DNA of 64,000 bases from Streptomyces deccanensis (GCF_022385335.1 NZ_CP092431.1:4278001-4342000), one strand, 5' to 3'; shown: positions 17,922-27,192, counted from the stretch's first letter. Notes: generated from the letters alone by a model not told the origin. Numbers and translations are program-made.

Positions 17922-18122
17922 ATGAAGCACACCCCGCGCTGGCAGAAGTCGACGTTCTCTGACGGCGGCGAAGGTGACACCTGTGTCGAAATCGCCACCG
18001 CCGCCGGGGGCATAGCCCTCCGTGAATCCACCACCCCCGCCACCCACCTCCGCACCACCCCCACCCCCCTCGCCGGACTCCTCCTCCACATAAAGGCGGG
18101 CGGGGTTCGTACGACGAGCTGA
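17922..18122 (+). CDS. DUF397 protein, partner of the WhiJ-like regulator
   Basis: Protein of 66 residues with the DUF397 hallmark: W8-Q-K-S-T-F-S and CVEIATAAGGIALRES near 21-36. These small proteins antagonise or modulate WhiJ-type regulators. The C-terminal half (THLRTTPTPLAGLLLHIKAGG) has the normal LAGLL.HIKAGG ending. It follows the XRE gene by 7 bases. Confidence 0.88.
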   Translation: MKHTPRWQKSTFSDGGEGDTCVEIATAAGGIALRESTTPATHLRTTPTPLAGLLLHIKAGGVRTTS

Positions 18123-18193
18123 GGAAAGCCCCCGGCGGCATACGGGGGCGTGCCGCATGGCTGGTGAGGTACGCGCGTTTCTACGGTGGCTCC

Positions 18194-19378
18194 ATGCGTA
18201 CCCCCCACAGCCGTCGCACCGCCTCGACCACCGTCGTCGCCCTCGCTCTCGCCCTCCTCGCCACCCTCGCCCCGGCCCATGCCCGCGCCGCGGCGGACCC
18301 GCTCCAGCGGGACGCCGACGCTCTTCGGGACACCGGTGTGACCGGTGTGTCCGTGCGGGTCGACCGGCCTCGCGGGACGCGGACCGTGCGGAGTGGGGTC
18401 GGTGATCTCCGGACCCGCGTGCCCGTGCCGCGCGGTGAGTACATCCGGATCGGCAGCACCACCAAGACCTACGTCGCCACCGTCCTCCTCCAACTCGTCG
18501 GTGAGGGGCGGCTGTCGCTGGAGGACCGGGTGGAGCGGTGGCTGCCGGGGGTGGTGGAGGGGAACGGGAACGACGGCCGCCGGGTCACCGTGCGGCAGCT
18601 CCTCCAGCACACCAGCGGGCTGCCGGACTACATCTCCGACGTCGTCCCCGAGCTGAGCGCCGCCGGGTATCTCAAGCATCGGTCGACCACGTACACCTCG
18701 GCGCAGCGCGTCGCCTTCGCCATGACGCATCCTCCCGTCTTCGAGCCGGGCGCCCGCTGGGAGTACTCCAACACCAACTACATCCTCGCCGGGATGGTGA
18801 TCGAGGCGGTCAGCGGGAAGGGGTGGGATCAGGAGGTCCGGGAGCGGATTCTGCGGCCGTTGCGGCTCACGCGGACCTTCGCTCCGGGCAACGATCCCCG
18901 GCTTCCCCGGCCCCATGCCCGGAACTACCAGCAGTTCGACGCGGGGGGCGACGCCCCCATGACCGACACCACCCTCGCCTACCTCCCCTTCGACGGGGAT
19001 GCCGACGGGTCGATGATCAGCACCACCGCCGACACCAACCGCTTCTTCTCCGCGCTGCTCGGCGGCAGGCTCCTCGCCCCCGCCCAGCTCGCCGAGATGC
19101 TGCGTACGGTCGCCGTGCCCGACACCCCCGGCGAGGTGCCGGGCTCGCGCTACGGGCTGGGCATCGGCTGGACGCCCCTGACCTGCGGCGGCGGCTACTG
19201 GGGCCACAGCGGCAGCGGCTTCGGCTTTCTGGCGTGGCCGGGGACGACACGGGACGGCCGTACCTCCGTCACCGTCGCCGTGCACAGCCGGCCGGGCGAC
19301 GAGCGGACCGCCGTACGGCAGATCGGGGCCATGACGGACCTGGTCGACCACGCGCTGTGCGCGCGGCCGGGGGCATAG
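18194..19378 (+). CDS. Secreted serine hydrolase (D-Ala-D-Ala carboxypeptidase / class C beta-lactamase fold)
   Basis: Protein of 394 residues with a Sec signal peptide (Arg-rich start, hydrophobic core, AHARAAA cleavage region near 30). The serine-penicillin-recognising motifs are present: STTK (SxxK, near 88), YSNTNY (YxN, near 195) and HSGSGFG (HxG, near 345). It probably trims peptidoglycan stem peptides or hydrolyses an ester; the substrate is unknown. I chose the ATG at 18194, which begins the signal peptide directly; an in-frame ATG at 18164 is further upstream. Confidence 0.88.
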   Translation: MRTPHSRRTASTTVVALALALLATLAPAHARAAADPLQRDADALRDTGVTGVSVRVDRPRGTRTVRSGVGDLRTRVPVPRGEYIRIGSTTKTYVATVLLQLVGEGRLSLEDRVERWLPGVVEGNGNDGRRVTVRQLLQHTSGLPDYISDVVPELSAAGYLKHRSTTYTSAQRVAFAMTHPPVFEPGARWEYSNTNYILAGMVIEAVSGKGWDQEVRERILRPLRLTRTFAPGNDPRLPRPHARNYQQFDAGGDAPMTDTTLAYLPFDGDADGSMISTTADTNRFFSALLGGRLLAPAQLAEMLRTVAVPDTPGEVPGSRYGLGIGWTPLTCGGGYWGHSGSGFGFLAWPGTTRDGRTSVTVAVHSRPGDERTAVRQIGAMTDLVDHALCARPGA

Positions 19379-19406
19379 CCACCCGGCCGCGCGCCACGCA
19401 GCGGCA

Positions 19407-20102
19407 CTACAGTCCCGCCCCCGGCACCCCCGGGGGCACCGGTCCCGCCCGGTCCAGCAGCCCCGTGCGGGCCGCGAGCGCCGCCGCCTCCAGGCGGGAG
19501 CCGACGCCGAGCTTCATCAGGACGCGTTGGACGTGCGTGCGGGCCGTCGACGGGGCGATGCCCATGCCCGCCGCGATGAGACGCGTGTCCTCACCCTCCG
19601 CGACGCGGACCAGGACCTCGACCTCGCGCGGGGTCAGCATCTGGAGCAGGCGTTGGCCCTCGTCGTCCGGCTGGGCCGCCGGGTTGAGGAGTTCGCCGAA
19701 GGCGCTCTGGAGGAGTTGGGGCGCCACCGCCGCCTCACCCGCTCGGGCCTTCATGATGGCGCGTTCGACGCCCTCGATGCGTTCGTCGTGGCGGACGTAG
19801 CCGGACGCCCCGGCCGCGAACGCCGCCGCGATGCCGCGCGGGTTTGGGACCGGTCCGAGGACCAGGACCGCCACCTGCGGGCGTTCGCGCTTGATCTTCA
19901 CCACCGGGTCGAAGATCCCCGGCTCGGCGGGTGTCGCCGTGCCGATCAGGCACACCTCCGGTGCCCTGGTGATCACCAGCTCCGCCGCGCCCGCGGCGGG
20001 CGCCGCCGCCGCCAGCACCCGGTGTCCCCGCAGCTTCAGGGCCGAGGCCAACGCCTCGGCCAGCAGTCGGTGGTCGTCGACCACCATGAGCCGCACTCCC
20101 AT
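19407..20102 (-). CDS. LuxR-type response regulator with degenerate receiver
   Basis: Protein of 231 residues: receiver-like domain (VRLMVVDDHRLLAEALASAL, with the acidic pair) and LuxR helix-turn-helix (LTPREVEVLVRVAEG and APSTARTHVQRVLMKLGVGS, about 160-215). At the position of the phosphoacceptor aspartate the sequence reads CLIGTATPAEPG, so the Asp is missing and phosphorylation is unlikely. Atypical receivers of this kind act by ligand binding or constitutively. ATG at 20102, with GGGGTGG upstream. No kinase is adjacent. Confidence 0.85.
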   Translation of the reverse strand: MGVRLMVVDDHRLLAEALASALKLRGHRVLAAAAPAAGAAELVITRAPEVCLIGTATPAEPGIFDPVVKIKRERPQVAVLVLGPVPNPRGIAAAFAAGASGYVRHDERIEGVERAIMKARAGEAAVAPQLLQSAFGELLNPAAQPDDEGQRLLQMLTPREVEVLVRVAEGEDTRLIAAGMGIAPSTARTHVQRVLMKLGVGSRLEAAALAARTGLLDRAGPVPPGVPGAGL

Positions 20103-20333
20103 CGAGCCACCCCACCCCCAGTCCCCCACAGTCCCCCAGATGGTTGCCCACTATGGCCGCCCACCGGACCTCGCGGACAGAAGCCCCCCGACTTCCCGTC
20201 GACTCGCCGGTCGACGCCCGCTCTTCATGCCCCCGGAAGCTACACGCTTGTTCGACGTTGCGCTCCCCCTACGGGAGAGAAGTGCCCGGATTACCGAAAT
20301 TCCCTCCGATTCGAGCGTGATGAGGGATACGTG

Positions 20334-20367
20334 CACGGCCCCGCCCCTGAGCTGGGGCGGGGCCGTG
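20334..20367. terminator. Strong 14-bp hairpin after the first PQQ-propeller gene
   Basis: CACGGCCCCGCCCC and GGGGCGGGGCCGTG flank a TGAGCT loop, a perfect 14-bp stem. It lies 27 bases past the stop of the minus-strand PQQ gene. There is no T-run, as is common in Streptomyces terminators. Confidence 0.8.
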
Positions 20368-20393
20368 GAACGAGGCCGAGGGGGCGCGTGGGG

Positions 20394-22382
20394 TTACTTC
20401 GCCCCGAAACCGAGCGCCGTGTACTCCTTCTCGTCGTCCGAGTAGGGCTTGCTGACCAGTTCCGAGCCGATGAACCAGCGTCCGTCGGTGTAGAGCATCT
20501 CGCTCATCGTCGGCGTCATGGCGCTGATCGCGCGGAGCACCGACTCGGAGGCCGGGGTCTCCAGCAGCTTGGTCTGCTTCAGCGTCTTGCCGTCGATGGA
20601 GACGATCTGGGCGCCCTTGTCGTACGGGCCGTCCTTGTAGGCGATGACGTTCGGCCCGTCCATCCGGATCGGGAACAGCTCGTGGTCGTCGCCCGCGTCC
20701 ACACGGTCACCGGTGGGCTTCCCCGTGGCCAGCGAGAAGGAGACGATCTCGTTGGTGGAGCTGTAGGAGCCGGTGCCGTCGTGGCTCTTGGTCGGCATGT
20801 ACACCTTGTCGTTGCCGACGTAGATGCCCTTGCAGGCCCAGACACCGCGGACGGGGCACTCGTACTCGTACTTGTCGTCCGGGATGGAGATCTTGGCGCG
20901 CAGCTTGCCCTTGTCGTCGAGGGAGAAGATGTCGGTCGTGCCGGTCAGCGGGACGTCGCTGCCCGTCACCACACCGAAGACGACCGGGTTGGTGGAGATG
21001 ACCTTGGCGCGCTGGATGCCGGAGGGCACCTTGTACGTCCACTTGACGCTGCCCGACTTCGGGTCGAGCAGCTGGATCTCGAAGGTCTCGCTGCCGTAGT
21101 CGCCGCACTTGCGGACCGCGATCAGCTGGGCGCCGCCCGCGTAGCCCTCGTCGGTGCACTGGCCGGCCTTCGGCGACCACAGCACCTTGCCGGAGTTGAC
21201 GTCGAACGCGGCGCCACCGGAGTAGCCGCCGGCCGCGGCGACCGTCGTACCGGAGATGGTGACCTCGCCGAACGGCACCTTGCTGCCGCTGAGGTCGGCG
21301 CTCTTGGTCCACACCTCCTTGCCGGTCTCGACGTCGAACGCGGTGACCTCGGTGCAGGGCTGGCGGTCGTCGTTGTTCTTGCGCTTGGCCGCCTCGGTCA
21401 CCACGACGGCGATGCCCTCGGTGGTGATCTCACGGGAGCCCGCGCAGGTCTGGCCGGACAGGTCCAGCGTCCACTTGGTCTTGCCGCTGTCCGGGTCGTA
21501 GCCGACGATCTTGTTGAGCGCGGACTTGGCGTACGTGGTCTTCGTCAGCCAGGAGCCCTTGACGCTGTCGATCTGGAGCTTTTCCTTGACCTCGTGCGCG
21601 GGCACCTGGAAGAGGATCTTCGCGCTGGGGCTGGCCGGTGCCTTCTCCTGCGCGGTGGTCGGGATCTCCACGCCGCCGGACGACGAACCGCCGGACGAGG
21701 AGCCGCCGTCGTCCTCGCTCTTGGTGTCGTCCTTGCCGCCGGAGGTGCCCTCCGAACTGGCGGTGTCGTTCTTGCCGTTGTCGTCGTCGCCGCTGGAGGT
21801 GGCGATGTAGACGCCACCGCCGACGATGAGCGCGATGGCCGCGACCGCCGCGGTGATGATGATCGCCGCGGTGTTCACCTTCTTCTTGCCGCCCGGGCCG
21901 CCGGGACCGCCGGGACCGCCCGGGTGGCCCACCTGCGGGTGCATCGGCATGGTCTGCGGCTGGTAGCCGTACGGCTGCTGCCCGTAGGGACCCGGCTGCG
22001 GCTGCTGGCCGTACGGGCCGGGCTGCGGCTGGCCGTAGGCACCCGGCTGACCGGGCTGACCGGGCTGACCCGGGTAGCCGTAGCCGGGCTGCTGCGGCGG
22101 GGGCGTCTGCGGGTAGCCGTAGCCCGGGGCCGGCGCGGGCGGGCCCTGCGGCGGAGGCGTCGGGGCACCGAAGCCGCCGGCCGGCGGGGGTGTGGGCGCG
22201 CCGAAACCGCCCTGCGGCGGGGGGCTCTGCGGGGGCTGCTGGCCCGGGGCCGGCGGCTGAGCCGGAGGCTGGGCGGGCGGCTGGCCCTGCGCCGGGGGCT
22301 GGTCCTTGGACAGGGACGGGGCGGGCGGCTCGTTCGGGGGCGGGCCCGGCGGCTGGTTCGGCGGGGGCGGCGGCTGCGTCAT
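20394..22382 (-). CDS. Membrane-anchored PQQ-type beta-propeller protein with proline-rich cytoplasmic tail (copy 1)
   Basis: Protein of 662 residues. Residues 1-165 are Pro/Gly/Gln/Tyr-rich low complexity (repeated PPPQG, PGYGYPQ, QPGPYGQQ), then a membrane helix near 170-190 (AAIIITAAVAAIALIVGGGVYI). After a Ser/Gly/Asp-rich linker (about 195-245), the outer region has repeated WTLDLSG, VWTKSADL, VLWSPKAG and VKWTYKVP strands of a PQQ-like seven- or eight-bladed propeller with paired cysteines (C315, C338, and others). No PQQ-binding function is implied; the fold often serves as a surface sensor or scaffold. It lies 55 bases downstream of a paralogue on the same strand, likely an operon. 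Confidence 0.85.
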   Translation of the reverse strand: MTQPPPPPNQPPGPPPNEPPAPSLSKDQPPAQGQPPAQPPAQPPAPGQQPPQSPPPQGGFGAPTPPPAGGFGAPTPPPQGPPAPAPGYGYPQTPPPQQPGYGYPGQPGQPGQPGAYGQPQPGPYGQQPQPGPYGQQPYGYQPQTMPMHPQVGHPGGPGGPGGPGGKKKVNTAAIIITAAVAAIALIVGGGVYIATSSGDDDNGKNDTASSEGTSGGKDDTKSEDDGGSSSGGSSSGGVEIPTTAQEKAPASPSAKILFQVPAHEVKEKLQIDSVKGSWLTKTTYAKSALNKIVGYDPDSGKTKWTLDLSGQTCAGSREITTEGIAVVVTEAAKRKNNDDRQPCTEVTAFDVETGKEVWTKSADLSGSKVPFGEVTISGTTVAAAGGYSGGAAFDVNSGKVLWSPKAGQCTDEGYAGGAQLIAVRKCGDYGSETFEIQLLDPKSGSVKWTYKVPSGIQRAKVISTNPVVFGVVTGSDVPLTGTTDIFSLDDKGKLRAKISIPDDKYEYECPVRGVWACKGIYVGNDKVYMPTKSHDGTGSYSSTNEIVSFSLATGKPTGDRVDAGDDHELFPIRMDGPNVIAYKDGPYDKGAQIVSIDGKTLKQTKLLETPASESVLRAISAMTPTMSEMLYTDGRWFIGSELVSKPYSDDEKEYTALGFGAK

Positions 22383-22437
22383 GACGTGGATACCTCGGAG
22401 CGGATCTCGGTGGTCGGGTGGGGGACGAGCGGGGCTG

Positions 22438-24249
22438 TCACTTGCCGTAGGCCAGCATCAACTTCTCCTTCGACTCGTCGGCACCGCTGAGCAGGGTCGA
22501 GGAGATGTAGAAACGTCCGTCCACGTAGTCGATGGCCCTCGAGTAGAAGGAACTCTCGATCGCCGCGGCGCTCGCCGGCATCCGCAGCAGCTCGGTGGGC
22601 GCGGGGCTGCCGCCCGTGGTCGGGAACGACACGATCCGGCCGCCCGCGTCGGACGACGGCTCCACGTACGCGATCAGCTTGCCGCCTTCGGTCCGCACCG
22701 GCTCCATCACCGCGTCGGCGGCGGGCGACTTGACGCGCCACTTCTCCTTGCCGGTGGCGAGGTTCAGCGCGACGATCTGGTTCGTGCCGTCCTTCTCCTC
22801 GGTCGGCAGGTAGAGCGTGTTCGCGTCGCTCGCCACACCGGTGCAGCCTGCGAGGTTCCCGGAAAGGATCCCGCTGTCGCACTCGGGGGCGAACGAGGCG
22901 TCGGAGTCGACCTGCGAACGGGTCGATCCGTCGGCCTTGAACGTGGAGATGTTCCAGGTGTTCTCTTCCTCGTTGGTGAGGTAGAGGACGAGCGGGTCCA
23001 CGGAGTACGCGTTCTCGACCTTCCAGCCCTTGGGGATCTTCCGCGTCCACTTGGCCTTGCCGGTCCTCGGGTCCAGCTCCTGGACCTCGTCGTGCTCCTT
23101 GTCGGTGGTCACCGCGCAGGAGGAGACGACGACCAGCCGCGTGCCGCCCGCGAACCCGGACGGGTAGCAGGACTGGCCGTAGGTCTTCTTGTCGAACAGC
23201 TTCTTGCCGGTCTTGACGTCGTACGCCGTCCCGGACTGCGAACGACCCACCACGAGGGTGTCGCCGGCGAGGGCCAGGGAGACACTGTGGGCGCTGTCGA
23301 ACAGGTCGCCCTTCTCCAGCTCGGCCGACCACCCCTTGGCGCCGGTGTTCAGGTCGAGCTGCTGGAGCTGGTCGCACTCGGCGTTCTTCGAGGTGCTCTT
23401 CTGGTACGCGACCACGGCCCGGTCGTCGGCGGTCGCCTCCGGGGTGACCGCGCAGATCTTGCCGGGGAACTCGATCGGGTCCCAGGCCGGGTCGCCGTCA
23501 CCGACGTTGTAGGCGAACAGCTGCTTGTACGCGGGCTTCACCGCGACCTTGTCGGTGACCAACAGGCCGGGGGCGCTCGCGCCGGAACCGGGCGCGTCGG
23601 GCGCGCTCTTGTACCAGAGGACCTTGGCCTCGCCGTCCTTGCGGTCGGCGTTGAGGTCGGAGATGTCGAGGTCCTCGCCGCCGTCGCCGCTGCCGTCGCC
23701 CTGGTTGACGGGCGCGGAGGGCGTGTCGGAGGGCTTGTCGTCCCCGGAGGGGCCGGTGCTCTCCTTGGCGACGGGCTTCTTCTCGCCGTCGTCCCCGAGG
23801 CTCGTCACGGCGAACACGGCGCCGCCGACCACGAGGAGCGCGGCCACGGCCGCCCCGACGACCACCGCGGGCCTGCCCTTGAAGGGGTTCTTCGACCCTC
23901 CGGGGCCGCCACCGACCGGCGGGGGCGTGGGCGCGCCCGCGTACTGCGACTGCGGGTAGCCGTAACCGGCCTGCGACGCCGGGTTGTACGGGCCGGGCTG
24001 CGCGTACGGGCCGGGCTGCTGCGGCTGGCCGTACGGGCCGGGCTGGGTGTACGGACCCGGCTGCGCGGGCGGCTGCTGAGGGGGGTAGCCGTAGCCGGGA
24101 CCCGGTGCGGGCGGGCCCTGCGGCGGGGGCGTCTGCGGGTAGCCGTACGGCTGTTGCGGTTGCTGCGGGTGTTGCGGCTGCGACTGCGGTGGTGGATTCT
24201 GCGGAACTCCGTAACCACCCTGCGGCGGATGATCGGGCGGCTGAACCAT
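22438..24249 (-). CDS. Membrane-anchored PQQ-type beta-propeller protein with proline-rich tail (copy 2)
   Basis: Protein of 603 residues, paralogous to copy 1 in architecture: Pro/Gln/Tyr-rich start (VPQNPPPQSQPQH, AQPGPYTQ units) to about 120, membrane helix near 127-150 (AVVVGAAVAALLVVGGAVFAV), then an extracellular propeller with KWTRKIPKG, KWRVKSPA and VVGRSQSG blades. I start at the ATG 24247-24249 (GGGGGAGAG upstream) rather than the upstream in-frame ATG. Cysteines are spaced as in copy 1, likely disulphides. Sequence drift between the two copies is substantial, so the duplication is old. Confidence 0.85.
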   Translation of the reverse strand: MVQPPDHPPQGGYGVPQNPPPQSQPQHPQQPQQPYGYPQTPPPQGPPAPGPGYGYPPQQPPAQPGPYTQPGPYGQPQQPGPYAQPGPYNPASQAGYGYPQSQYAGAPTPPPVGGGPGGSKNPFKGRPAVVVGAAVAALLVVGGAVFAVTSLGDDGEKKPVAKESTGPSGDDKPSDTPSAPVNQGDGSGDGGEDLDISDLNADRKDGEAKVLWYKSAPDAPGSGASAPGLLVTDKVAVKPAYKQLFAYNVGDGDPAWDPIEFPGKICAVTPEATADDRAVVAYQKSTSKNAECDQLQQLDLNTGAKGWSAELEKGDLFDSAHSVSLALAGDTLVVGRSQSGTAYDVKTGKKLFDKKTYGQSCYPSGFAGGTRLVVVSSCAVTTDKEHDEVQELDPRTGKAKWTRKIPKGWKVENAYSVDPLVLYLTNEEENTWNISTFKADGSTRSQVDSDASFAPECDSGILSGNLAGCTGVASDANTLYLPTEEKDGTNQIVALNLATGKEKWRVKSPAADAVMEPVRTEGGKLIAYVEPSSDAGGRIVSFPTTGGSPAPTELLRMPASAAAIESSFYSRAIDYVDGRFYISSTLLSGADESKEKLMLAYGK

Positions 24250-24360
24250 CAGCGCTCTCCCCCTGTTCGCTGCTTTCGAGCCACCCGTGACCACGCGTGG
24301 TGTCGCTTCTCAGACCGTTCTCAGACGGCTCTTTCTATCACTGCGACGCGCTCGCACATG

Positions 24361-24399
24361 GGGCCGGTCGCTCCCCTGTTCCCAAGGGAGAACCGGCCC
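24361..24399. terminator. Interrupted hairpin between ABC-F and PQQ copy 2
   Basis: GGGCCGGT/ACCGGCCC with an inner CTCCC/GGGAG stem, about 105 bases past the ABC-F stop on the minus strand. Terminator function is inferred. The rest of the 254-bp gap shows nothing clear. Confidence 0.5.
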
Positions 24400-24503
24400 G
24401 TGATGCGCCCGTTACGCTCCTTCACGCCCCCTTCACGGGACGCGCGCGGGGCCTCGGCCTCGAACACGGGCCCCCACGGCGGATACCCGCCCGGATCGAC
24501 CGA

Positions 24504-26318
24504 CTACGCGTCGTCCGCCAGTTCAAGCCACCGCATCTCCAGCTCCTCCTTCTCGCCCAGCAACGCCCTCAACTCGGCGTCCAGCTCTCCCACCTTCGAG
24601 AAGTCGGTCGCGTTCTCGGCGATCCGCGCGTGCAACTTCGCCTCCTTCTCGGAGACCTTGTCCAACTGCCGCTCGATCTTCTGGAGTTCCTTCTTCGCGG
24701 CACGGACGTCGGCGGCGCTCTTCTGCGACGCGGTCTCGGCGGCGGGCTTCACGGCGACCCCGGCGGACGCCGCCGCGGCCTCCTCCATCTTGTGGCGCCG
24801 CTCGATGTACTCGTCGATCCCCCGCGGCAGCATCCGCAGCGCCGCGTCACCGAGGAGCGCGAACACCTTGTCCGTGGTCCGCTCGATGAAGAACCGGTCG
24901 TGGGAGATCACGATCATCGACCCGGGCCACCCGTCGAGCAGGTCCTCCAGCTGCGTGAGCGTCTCGATGTCGAGGTCGTTCGTCGGCTCGTCGAGGAAGA
25001 GGACGTTGGGCTCGTCCATCAGCAGCCGCAGCAGCTGCAGCCGTCGCCGCTCACCACCGCTGAGGTCGCCCACCGGCGTCCACTGCTTCTCCTTGTTGAA
25101 GCCGAAGGTCTCGCAGAGCTGCCCCGCCGTCATCTCGCGCCCCTTGCCGAGGTCGACGCGGTCGCGGATCTGCTGCACGGCCTGGAGGACGCGCAGGTTC
25201 GGGTCGAGTTCGGCGACCTCCTGGGAGAGGTACGCGAGCTTGACGGTCTTGCCGGTGACGACCCGCCCGGCGGCCGGCTGCTTCTCCCCCTCGCTGCGCG
25301 CGGCCTCCGCCATGGCCCGCAGCAGGGAGGTCTTGCCGGCACCGTTGACACCGACGAGGCCGATCCGGTCGCCCGGCCCGAGCTGCCAGGTCAGGTGCTT
25401 CAGCAGCACCTTCGGACCGGCCTGCACGGTGACGTTCTCCAGGTCGAACACGGTCTTGCCGAGCCGGGTCGACGCGAACTTCATCAGCTCGCTGGTGTCG
25501 CGCGGCGGCGGTACGTCCGCGATCAGCTCGTTGGCCGCCTCGACGCGGAAGCGGGGCTTCGACGTACGGGCGGGGGCGCCGCGCCGCAGCCAGGCCAGCT
25601 CCTTGCGGACCAGGTTCTGCCGCTTGGTCTCCTCGGTGGCGGCGATCCGCTCCCGCTCGGCACGGGCGAAGACGTAGTCGGAGTAGCCGCCCTCGTACTC
25701 GAAGACGGTGCCCTTCTGCACGTCCCACATGCGGGTGCACACCTGGTCCAGGAACCAGCGGTCGTGGGTGACGCAGACGAGGGCGGAGCGGCGCTCGCGC
25801 AGATGGTTCGCGAGCCAGGAGATGCCCTCGACGTCCAGGTGGTTGGTGGGCTCGTCGAGGACGATCAGGTCCTGCTCCTCGATGAGCAGCTTGGCAAGCG
25901 CGATGCGGCGCCGCTCACCGCCGGAGAGGGGGCCGATGACGGTGTCGAGGCTCTGCGGGAAACCGGGCAGGTCCAGCCCGCCGAAGAGGCCGGTCAGTAC
26001 GTCCCTGATCTTGGCGTTGCCCGCCCACTCGTGGTCCGCCATGTCCCGGATGACCTCGTGCCGGACGGTGGCGGTGGGGTCGAGCGAGTCGTGCTGGGTG
26101 AGCACGCCGAGGTGGAGGCCCCCGGAGTGGGTGACCCGGCCGGTGTCGGCCTCCTCCAGCTTGGCGAGCATCCGGATCAGGGTGGTCTTGCCGTCCCCGT
26201 TCCGCCCCACGACGCCGATCCGGTCCCCTTCGGAGACGCCGAGCGAGACCCCGTCGAGCAGGGCGCGGGTGCCGTACACCTTGCTGACGTTCTCGACATT
26301 GACCAGGTTGACGGCCAT
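24504..26318 (-). CDS. ABC-F family ATPase (Uup-like)
   Basis: Protein of 604 residues with two ABC cassettes and no membrane spans. Walker A sites are GRNGDGKTT near 40 and GVNGAGKTS near 330; signature motifs LSGGERRRIAL and LSGGERRRLQL; the ABC-F linker lies between (about 215-290), and a coiled-coil end (about 535-604, rich in EKEAKLHARIAE) resembles Uup. ABC-F proteins act on ribosomes or the chromosome rather than in transport. Start at 26316-26318 is fixed by the 1-base overlap (TAATG) with the upstream membrane-protein stop, so they are coupled. Confidence 0.92.
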   Translation of the reverse strand: MAVNLVNVENVSKVYGTRALLDGVSLGVSEGDRIGVVGRNGDGKTTLIRMLAKLEEADTGRVTHSGGLHLGVLTQHDSLDPTATVRHEVIRDMADHEWAGNAKIRDVLTGLFGGLDLPGFPQSLDTVIGPLSGGERRRIALAKLLIEEQDLIVLDEPTNHLDVEGISWLANHLRERRSALVCVTHDRWFLDQVCTRMWDVQKGTVFEYEGGYSDYVFARAERERIAATEETKRQNLVRKELAWLRRGAPARTSKPRFRVEAANELIADVPPPRDTSELMKFASTRLGKTVFDLENVTVQAGPKVLLKHLTWQLGPGDRIGLVGVNGAGKTSLLRAMAEAARSEGEKQPAAGRVVTGKTVKLAYLSQEVAELDPNLRVLQAVQQIRDRVDLGKGREMTAGQLCETFGFNKEKQWTPVGDLSGGERRRLQLLRLLMDEPNVLFLDEPTNDLDIETLTQLEDLLDGWPGSMIVISHDRFFIERTTDKVFALLGDAALRMLPRGIDEYIERRHKMEEAAAASAGVAVKPAAETASQKSAADVRAAKKELQKIERQLDKVSEKEAKLHARIAENATDFSKVGELDAELRALLGEKEELEMRWLELADDA

Positions 26319-26911
26319 TACTCTCCTGCCACGGGGACGATCGACCCTCCAGGGTAGTCGGCGGGGCGCACGGGTGTGACGGGGCGGCGGGCGGTCGCAC
26401 GCAGGCGGCGGCCGCGCCGGGTGAGGCCCCAGGGTTTCAGCACCGAGATCACCGTCATGAAGACGTACGCGGAGAGCGAGACGACCGGGCCCATGAGGAC
26501 GTCCCCGGCGTCGGGCAGCGGGCCGCCGGCCGCGACGGCGGTGACGGCCGCGTTCACGCCGGGGCGCAGGGCGAGGACGGTGGCGGTGAGGGTGGCCAGG
26601 GTCAGCCAGAACTTCGTCCAGACCCAGCGGTGGCGGGCCAGGCCCCAGGGGGTGCCGAGCGACAGCGCCAGACCGCTGGTGAACGTCAGCAGGCCGACCG
26701 GGATCAGGAGCCAGTCGGCGAACAGCTTCATGGCACGGACGGACGCGTCCACCGCGGCCGCGGACGACGTGGTGGCCGCGGTGACGCCGAGCGCGAGCAG
26801 GCCGAGGGTGAGCCCCAGCCATCCGGCGGCGCCGACGACATGCACGACGAGGAGGGCGCGGCGTGCGGGGCGGCGTAGGGGGCCGCGCTGGGGGCGGGGG
26901 TTCGTCTTCAT
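26318..26911 (-). CDS. Four-helix membrane protein upstream of ABC-F
   Basis: Protein of about 197 residues with hydrophobic segments near 20-45, 65-85, 95-115 and 145-165 (first carries HVVGAAGWLGLTLGLLALG). The arginine-rich C-terminus is cytoplasmic. It looks like a DUF2269-type or uncharacterised actinobacterial protein; I cannot assign a role. The ATG at 26911 is preferred, with a GTG at 26920 as an alternative. Stop overlaps the ABC-F start. Confidence 0.72.
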   Translation of the reverse strand: MKTNPRPQRGPLRRPARRALLVVHVVGAAGWLGLTLGLLALGVTAATTSSAAAVDASVRAMKLFADWLLIPVGLLTFTSGLALSLGTPWGLARHRWVWTKFWLTLATLTATVLALRPGVNAAVTAVAAGGPLPDAGDVLMGPVVSLSAYVFMTVISVLKPWGLTRRGRRLRATARRPVTPVRPADYPGGSIVPVAGE

Positions 26912-27033
26912 GTTGGCCACGGTGCCGGGGGTGGGGGCGGTGGGGCGTCTGCCGGCGGGAGTATTCGGGCGTACGGAGGGGGGAGTACGGCGGGGGGGGT
27001 GGGGGGGGTGCGGTGCGTTGCCGGGTGCGGGCC

Positions 27034-27192
27034 GGTGGGGCTTCTCGCGCAGTTCCCCGCGCCCCTAAAAGACCAGGGCCCTGCGGGCCTGGAAGACCAC
27101 GGCCCAGCGGCCTGGAAAGCGGCGGGGCTGCGGCATGAAAAGCGCGGGGCGCAGCCCCGGCTTTTCAGGGGCGCGGGGAACTGCGCGAGAAG
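27034..27192. repeat. Mosaic inverted-repeat element, two-armed copy
   Basis: Left arm from GGTGGGGCTTCTCGCGCAG at 27034 and right arm to CTGCGCGAGAAG at 27192, the outer bases of the right side having drifted (TCGCGCC instead of CCCCACC). Inner hairpins include GGGCCCTGCGGGCCTGG-like units and AAAAGCGCGGGGC/GCCCCGGCTTTT. A run of G (about 26991-27008) precedes it. It sits between divergent-free minus genes, in a 378-bp gap with nothing else gene-like. Confidence 0.85.
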
